Position numbers and translations under genes: made by a program
From: Marine Group III euryarchaeote CG-Epi1
GTDB taxonomy: Archaea; Thermoplasmatota; Poseidoniia; MGIII; CG-Epi1
DNA length: 58,515 nucleotides
Direction: 5' to 3'
NCBI GenBank assembly: GCA_001875345.1
Contig: MIZA01000023.1
Location: 1-58,515 of the forward strand
Notes under the pieces: model-generated
What the model saw: only the letters and a program-made list of their open reading frames with translations
Database searches by the model: none
Told to the model about the DNA's origin: nothing
In this document: positions 53,915-58,515 of the stretch, in pieces
How the letters are laid out: each line of letters opens with the position of its first letter
How positions within the stretch are numbered: the stretch's first letter is position 1

Positions 53915-54829
53915 TTAAAATTTAGACTTCAATATAGGCAATATCTCGAACAAATCACCTACAATTCCATAATCTGCTACTTTGAATATTGGGGCGTCAG
54001 GATCTTTGTTTATTGCAGCAATACATTTAGATCCGCTCATTCCTCCCAAGTGTTGAATTGCGCCTGAAATTCCGATCGCAAGGTATAACTCAGGAGCAAC
54101 TGTTTTTCCAGTTTGTCCTACCTGATGTGAATGAGGTACCCATCCAGCATCAACAATGGCTCTACTAGCTCCTGCTGCAGCTCCCATACTTTCGGCCAGT
54201 GGCCTTATCATAGAATCATAATTTTCTGCATTCTCTAGTCCTCTTCCACCGCTTACAACTATGGCAGCTTCGGTTAATTCAACAGTTCCTGATCCTACAT
54301 TTTCAATGTCGGTTGTGTTAAGTGTAGACTCAGCCATTTCTCCGGAATAGTTTTCTACACTACCAGACCATGCTTCTCCTGCAGGGTAGGCATTATTTCG
54401 AATTGTTGCTACAATAGTCCCAGTCGGATTTGATTTTGCAAGTACCTTACCAGCAAAATTTGGTCTTACAAAACCCTCGCTTCCAGCTTCTAAACAATCT
54501 CCTAGATATCCGCAATTTAATTCTGCAGCCAATCTTGGCCCTAGATCTTTACCCATTGACGTTGCGCCCAATAGTATAGTTTCAATGTTATGTTCTTTAA
54601 CTATATTGCTGGCAATAGATGTGTATTTTACTGGATCGTAATTTTCTAGGCTTGTATCATCAGCCATTATAATTTTACCCACAGATAACTTCATTCCAGC
54701 TTCGGAGATTCCGCTTCCCATAACTAAACCAGTTACTTCGCCCATACCTGCAGCTACTGCAGCGACTTGTTGCGAAATATTTTTAATTTCAGAACCATCA
54801 GTTTCCCCAATAACTAATACATTGCTCAT
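53915..54829 (-). CDS. etfA: Electron transfer flavoprotein, alpha subunit
   Basis: 304 residues. The C-terminal FAD domain is clear: VVSGGRGLENAENYDSMIRPLAE, VDAGWVPHSHQVGQTGKTVAPELYLAIGISGAIQHLGGM and INKDPDAPIFKVADYGIVGDL. It forms a heterodimer with EtfB that takes electrons from acyl-CoA and related dehydrogenases. It overlaps etfB by 4 nt. No acyl-CoA dehydrogenase is adjacent. Confidence 0.96.
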   Translation of the reverse strand: MSNVLVIGETDGSEIKNISQQVAAVAAGMGEVTGLVMGSGISEAGMKLSVGKIIMADDTSLENYDPVKYTSIASNIVKEHNIETILLGATSMGKDLGPRLAAELNCGYLGDCLEAGSEGFVRPNFAGKVLAKSNPTGTIVATIRNNAYPAGEAWSGSVENYSGEMAESTLNTTDIENVGSGTVELTEAAIVVSGGRGLENAENYDSMIRPLAESMGAAAGASRAIVDAGWVPHSHQVGQTGKTVAPELYLAIGISGAIQHLGGMSGSKCIAAINKDPDAPIFKVADYGIVGDLFEILPILKSKF

Positions 54830-55587
54830 ATTACTTTAGCCTCCATTTTGAGTTTTTCAATCAATTTATTGACTTTGTCTTCAGCATTTTCTCCGTCTAT
54901 CATTTCTCCTCCATCTCTGGCAGGAGGTAAACTAGATTTTGAAGTTACAGCATCATTACTATCAATTGAATCAACATTTTTGTTTTCAAAAGGTTTCCTC
55001 TTTGACATCATTATATCTTTCAACGCAGGGAATCGAACTTTATTCATATCCTTCTGGCAAGTAATGACTGCAGGCGTTGAAGTTTCAACTGTTTGCAATC
55101 CTCCTTCAATTTGCCTCTTAGCTTTCAAAGTTCCGGAATTGTACTCCAAGCTAGTGACGCCAGAAATATTTGGCATTCCTAGCATTTGAGCGACCATAGT
55201 GCCTGTTGCAGCTTGGTAATAGTCAATGCCTTGAATACCGCACAAAACTAAATCGACGTCTAATTCTTTTATTGCGTCAGACAAAGCCTTGGCGTTTGCT
55301 AGTGGTTTGTCGCCTCTATATCCTTCTTGTCTTAGAACCACTATTTCATCAGCACCAATTGCCAGCATTTTTCTCAAATCGGTGTCGATGCTATTATCCT
55401 CAGAAAATAAGCTTAGTAGAGTAACTTTACCGCCCTCAGCTTCTTTAAATTGAACTGCTTGTTCGACAGCAAATTCATCGTATGGATTTACCATATATTT
55501 GAAATTCTGGTCATTAAGTGCCCCATCATTTACTTCTAGCTTTGATTCGGTATCTGGTACCATTTTGATTAATACAGCTATGTTCAT
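54826..55587 (-). CDS. etfB: Electron transfer flavoprotein, beta subunit
   Basis: 253 residues. VLIKMVPDTESKLEVNDG, NPYDEFAVEQAVQFKE and the ETF-beta signature GIQGIDYYQAATGTMVAQMLGMPNISGVTSLEY with VETSTPAVITCQKDMNKVRFPALKDIM identify it. It binds AMP and closes on EtfA. It starts one base after the membrane oxidoreductase gene ends, so the three genes form one unit. Confidence 0.96.
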   Translation of the reverse strand: MNIAVLIKMVPDTESKLEVNDGALNDQNFKYMVNPYDEFAVEQAVQFKEAEGGKVTLLSLFSEDNSIDTDLRKMLAIGADEIVVLRQEGYRGDKPLANAKALSDAIKELDVDLVLCGIQGIDYYQAATGTMVAQMLGMPNISGVTSLEYNSGTLKAKRQIEGGLQTVETSTPAVITCQKDMNKVRFPALKDIMMSKRKPFENKNVDSIDSNDAVTSKSSLPPARDGGEMIDGENAEDKVNKLIEKLKMEAKVI

Positions 55588-55588
55588 T

Positions 55589-57577
55589 TTATCCCTCTAG
55601 ATTTTCTAACATTATTTCGGAAATATCTTTCACAGTTTTCTGTTCCTCGCCTAATGTTTTCAAGCCGTCACTCATCATCGTCATACAGAATGGACAACCT
55701 ACTGCTACGCAGTCTGCACCGGTATTTACAGCTTCCTTTGCCCTTATTTCATTCACTCTTTTGTCAGCATCTTCTTCCATCCAGATACGGGCACCTCCAC
55801 CTCCACAACAAAATGATTTTTCTCTTGATCTTTCCATTTCAATAAGATCACCACCAATAGCCTCTCTTGGTGCTTCAGTTTCACCGCCAATCCTCCCCAA
55901 ATAACATGGATCGTGGAATGTAACTTTATCTCCATAATCTTTTATTTTTAGTTTTTCTTTTTGTTTTAATTCATTGAGAATTTGAGAGTGATGGTATACT
56001 TCGTATTTACCACCATATTTTTCATATTCTTTTCCGATTGTATGAAAACAATGAGGACAAGCAGTAATTACTTTCAATGTTCCTAGTGAATTCATATTAT
56101 CAACATTCATTTCAGCCATCATTTGGAACATGAACTCATTACCTGCTCTTCTTGCAGGATCTCCATTACACATTTCCATTTCGCCCATTATTGAGAAATC
56201 AACACCAGCTTCTTTCAAAAGTTTTGCAGTGGCTCTCGAAACATTTTTGTTTCTTTCATCAAATGATCCTGCACATCCAACATAGAATAAGTATTCAGCA
56301 GGTTCACCTATTTTCAGGTCTAATCCTTCGGCCCAATCAGCTCTTGTATGCGCACCTAATCCCCAAGGATTTGAATTTCTTTCCAGATTGTTAAATAGAT
56401 TTTGTAATTCTTCAGGGAAATCTGAAGCTTCCATAACAAGGTGGCGTCTTGTGTCAGTTAATTTAGGTACATGTTCAATGTGTACGGGGCAAGCATTAAC
56501 ACATGCATAGCACGTAGTACATGCCCAAATTGCTTCAGGACTAAATCTATCGACTATAGTTTCATCGGGCGCCTCTCCAGCTAAAAGCAAGTTTCCATGT
56601 TCTTTTCCATAATTTTTAACGTCCATTATAATTTGCATAGGGTTTAATTCTTTACCACTATTATAAGCAGGACAAACGTCTTGGCATCTTGCACAGGCAG
56701 TACAAGCCCATCCATCAGATAATTGCCTCCATGTAAAATCTTCAAATTTATTAACACCTAAAGTTAGATTATCAAAATCTAAATCATCAGTTTTAACAGC
56801 CAAGTCGTCGTCGTCAACTTGCAGTGGAAGCATTGTTCCCATTTTTTCGTGGTCTTGAAACATAACATTAGGGATTGTACCAATTAAGTGTGAATGTTTT
56901 GTCTGAGGAATTTCAATCAAAAATCCACCGATCAAAATCATATGTAACCAATAGCTCACGTCAACAATTGTTTGCAAAGTACTAGTATCTATATCCTGCA
57001 TTAATTTAGCGAACAATACGCCTATAGGTTCCCAATAATTGTAGTGACTTTCTTCACCTAACATGTATCCTGCCTCTACTATGAAAGCAGTAATCACAAT
57101 TCCTAGAATGGCAAATAGAATCATAACGCCTTCTATGCTAGAGTCTTTCAGTTTTTCAGGTCTTATTACCAATCTTCGATATAGAGCTACAAGCAGCCCT
57201 ACTCCAGCCATTAGGTAGCCAATATCAACTATTAAATTCCAAATATTTTCAAGATAAATCATTCCCAAGAATTCTGCGAATAACCCTCCAGTTCCAAGAT
57301 CAATTACATCACTTACCAGCATCAAAAAGCCCCAGAAAATTAATGCATGAGCGTATCCCGCTACTTTATCTTCAACAACTTTTCTTTGACCAAGCCAGTC
57401 AGTTAAGAATTCTTTCATTCTTTGGTTCCAAGAATTAAATCTGTCATCGTCCTTTCCTAGTCTAATTAATTTAACAATAAAGCCAACTTGGTAAACATGG
57501 GCACCTATTGCAATAGCTGACCATATCAGCAAAAAGACGTACCAGCTTATTCCAAAATAATCATGAAAAGGTGTCAT
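55589..57577 (-). CDS. Membrane ETF:quinone oxidoreductase-like Fe-S protein (EMO; heterodisulfide-reductase type)
   Basis: 662 residues. The N-terminal ~240 residues carry five or so spans like the nitrate reductase gamma/cytochrome b subunit. Then come two [4Fe-4S] clusters, CTACARCQDVCPAYNSG and CTTCYACVNACPVHIEH, and a C-terminal pair of CCG domains (FYVGCAGSF...ITACPHCFHTIGKEY; CYLGRIGG...FCCGGGGARIW). Proteins of this design beside etfBA pass electrons from ETF to the quinone pool in many archaea and Gram-positive bacteria, replacing ETF-QO. First gene of the ETF operon. Confidence 0.9.
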   Translation of the reverse strand: MTPFHDYFGISWYVFLLIWSAIAIGAHVYQVGFIVKLIRLGKDDDRFNSWNQRMKEFLTDWLGQRKVVEDKVAGYAHALIFWGFLMLVSDVIDLGTGGLFAEFLGMIYLENIWNLIVDIGYLMAGVGLLVALYRRLVIRPEKLKDSSIEGVMILFAILGIVITAFIVEAGYMLGEESHYNYWEPIGVLFAKLMQDIDTSTLQTIVDVSYWLHMILIGGFLIEIPQTKHSHLIGTIPNVMFQDHEKMGTMLPLQVDDDDLAVKTDDLDFDNLTLGVNKFEDFTWRQLSDGWACTACARCQDVCPAYNSGKELNPMQIIMDVKNYGKEHGNLLLAGEAPDETIVDRFSPEAIWACTTCYACVNACPVHIEHVPKLTDTRRHLVMEASDFPEELQNLFNNLERNSNPWGLGAHTRADWAEGLDLKIGEPAEYLFYVGCAGSFDERNKNVSRATAKLLKEAGVDFSIMGEMEMCNGDPARRAGNEFMFQMMAEMNVDNMNSLGTLKVITACPHCFHTIGKEYEKYGGKYEVYHHSQILNELKQKEKLKIKDYGDKVTFHDPCYLGRIGGETEAPREAIGGDLIEMERSREKSFCCGGGGARIWMEEDADKRVNEIRAKEAVNTGADCVAVGCPFCMTMMSDGLKTLGEEQKTVKDISEIMLENLEG

Positions 57578-57608
57578 TGCGCGTAGATTCTACCCTCACA
57601 CCGTATAT

Positions 57609-58292
57609 TTAAGTATCACCCAAATCAACATTAATTCTAAATTTAGCACCATCTTCAGCATCTAAATTCTTCCTTAGAAATGTAGGTGATATAATTTCCA
57701 CCACTCTCTTGTAATGGGTACGTTTAGGGGAAATAATTGCGCAATTTTTTACGATTTCTCCGTCGTCAGTTTCCAAAGTACACTTAAAAATCCAAGCTTT
57801 ACCAAAGGTTCGTCCCTCTTCTTCAAAACCTTCAATTAAAATTCCTTCGGCTGCTTTCATAGCTTCAATCTTTGGGACTTCGTCATCATTTAGCCTTAGA
57901 TTGAAAGTTCCTTTGAATGGTTTCCAGTTCAATTTCTTATCAAATTGTTTCATGTATCCTTCCTTGGATATGTAATAGCCTCCCTCACCTAATCCGGTTT
58001 CTAAGGTTCCAATCATCTCTACATTTTTTTCGGTACCAAATATTAAACCATATTCTGTGAATTCCTTTCTTAAAGTTGCGAGCCCTTTATCGTTAATATT
58101 AACAATTTGTCCACCCTGGGCATACTTTTTTTGAATATATCCTTTTTTTTCTAGATTTATTATATGTCTTGAAGCTGATTGCTGGCTGATTTCTAACTTT
58201 TTGGCTAACTCAGTTGAGGATATATGCACAGAGTGCCTAGTGCCTCCCTGTAATGCTAATATTTTTAACGTTTTCAATAGAATTGGGCGCAT
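57609..58292 (-). CDS. ribK: CTP-dependent riboflavin kinase with winged-helix domain
   Basis: 227 residues. The N-terminal winged helix (STELAKKLEISQQSASRHIINLEKKGYIQKKY) is a DNA-binding-type domain. The C-terminal DUF120 kinase has TGLGEGGYYISKEGYMKQF, PFKGTFNLRLND, GRTFGKAWIFKC and KRTHYKRVVEIISPTFLRKNL. It makes FMN from riboflavin and CTP. Fused HTH-RibK proteins occur in archaea, and one such family (RbkR) also represses riboflavin genes, so dual function is likely. A TATA box 25 nt upstream implies leaderless mRNA. FMN and FAD feed the ETF and SDH-type enzymes here. Confidence 0.93.
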   Translation of the reverse strand: MRPILLKTLKILALQGGTRHSVHISSTELAKKLEISQQSASRHIINLEKKGYIQKKYAQGGQIVNINDKGLATLRKEFTEYGLIFGTEKNVEMIGTLETGLGEGGYYISKEGYMKQFDKKLNWKPFKGTFNLRLNDDEVPKIEAMKAAEGILIEGFEEEGRTFGKAWIFKCTLETDDGEIVKNCAIISPKRTHYKRVVEIISPTFLRKNLDAEDGAKFRINVDLGDT

Positions 58293-58310
58293 ATTTTTTC
58301 TTTAACTTAA

Positions 58311-58320
58311 TTTTTATAAG
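58311..58320 (-). promoter_or_regulatory. TATA box of ribK
   Basis: On the minus strand CTTATAAAAA (58320-58311) is centred about 24 nt before ATG 58292, so transcription should begin at the start codon. The gap to the divergent gene at 58463 is 170 bp and may hold an operator for the winged-helix domain, but I see no clear dyad in it. Confidence 0.6.
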
Positions 58321-58462
58321 TTACTAATTTATGAGTATTCATGTGGATATTAATAGGTATTTCATATGCTTTCCAATCGGGAACGGGTCATTTTTTCGTC
58401 AATTGTTGTATCAATTAGCTTTTAATACTACTCTACCTACGAAGGGGAAGGTGTAAATTGAC

Positions 58463-58515
58463 ATGAACACAAACAAACTACAAGTTTTTGTTTTTGCCAT
58501 GCTCTTCGTTGTCGG
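58463..58515 (+). CDS. 5' end of a secreted or membrane protein (truncated by window edge)
   Basis: ATG 58463 opens a frame reading MNTNKLQVFVFAMLFVV to the window edge, the start of a signal peptide or first span. AAGGGGAAGGTG about 10 nt upstream is a strong ribosome site, and TTTAATAC at 58420-58427 could be its TATA box. Only 17 codons are visible. Confidence 0.6.
   Translation, partial: MNTNKLQVFVFAMLFVV

Noticed and set aside
1-58515. Insertion sequences, integrases, prophage or retroelement remains, inteins
   Set aside because: No transposase, integrase, capsid or reverse-transcriptase-like protein and no terminal inverted repeats around gene blocks were seen; conserved proteins run through their active sites without intein-like insertions.

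Overview
The window is a gene-dense, AT-rich segment of an archaeal chromosome. The domain is fixed by archaeal/eukaryal-type ribosomal proteins (L7Ae, S28e, L24e and a short L37e), NMD3, prefoldin alpha, UPF0147, a beta-CASP (CPSF-type) nuclease, CTP-dependent riboflavin kinase, the archaeal phosphopantetheine and NMN adenylyltransferases, geranylgeranyl reductase, and an archaeal SRP RNA. ETF with a membrane ETF:quinone oxidoreductase, CcmF, an SdhA-type flavoprotein and acetyl-CoA synthetase suggest aerobic heterotrophy. With very large secreted repeat proteins and tight gene packing, this fits a planktonic marine Thermoplasmatota lineage (Marine Group II or III). That placement is inferred, not proven by a marker here.

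Layout. 1-434 holds the 3' end of glutamyl-tRNA synthetase. 444-5559 holds a His-rich metal efflux pump, then a surface-polymer-like group (glycosyltransferase, HPr-kinase-like P-loop protein, sulfotransferase), a DHH phosphoesterase and an NTF2-like protein. 5560-7340 holds a long hairpin, an orphan ORF, an SDR and a GC-rich structured element that is a candidate ncRNA. 7342-9041 holds prefoldin, FtsY and a DUF4286 protein. 9056-12385 (minus) holds an SdhA/FrdA flavoprotein, geranylgeranyl reductase and CutA. 12491-13714 is the L7Ae-S28e-L24e-NDK operon. 13782-24141 holds purine genes (purQ, purF), an IMPase-like phosphatase, an aldo/keto reductase, a fumarase with a DNA-binding-like N-terminal extension, acetyl-CoA synthetase, NMD3, L37e and a UDP-sugar dehydrogenase.

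24188-39637 holds a PUA protein, two large secreted NEW3/CARDB-like membrane-anchored proteins, Hsp20, NadM, SerS, HutI, an unknown protein, the SRP RNA, a CcmF cytochrome-c-assembly group, CoaD, UPF0147 and the beta-CASP nuclease. 39634-53503 (minus) is one tightly packed operon. It encodes a 3007-residue secreted transglutaminase-like protein with about 52 calcium-binding-type DxDGDG repeats, Ig-like domains, a membrane anchor and a DUF4129-like tail. Next come a DUF4350-like protein, a MoxR AAA+ ATPase, a DUF58 protein and a polytopic membrane protein. It is the most distinctive system in the window. 53558-58515 holds tRNA-Asp with an encoded CCA, a small coiled-coil protein, EtfA, EtfB, the membrane ETF oxidoreductase, riboflavin kinase (flavin supply for the ETF and SDH-type enzymes) and the start of a secreted protein.

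Gene packing is a theme. Tandem genes repeatedly overlap by ATGA or TAATG, and four convergent pairs overlap by exactly 4 nt. Several genes have a TATA-like box about 25 nt from the start codon, suggesting leaderless mRNAs.
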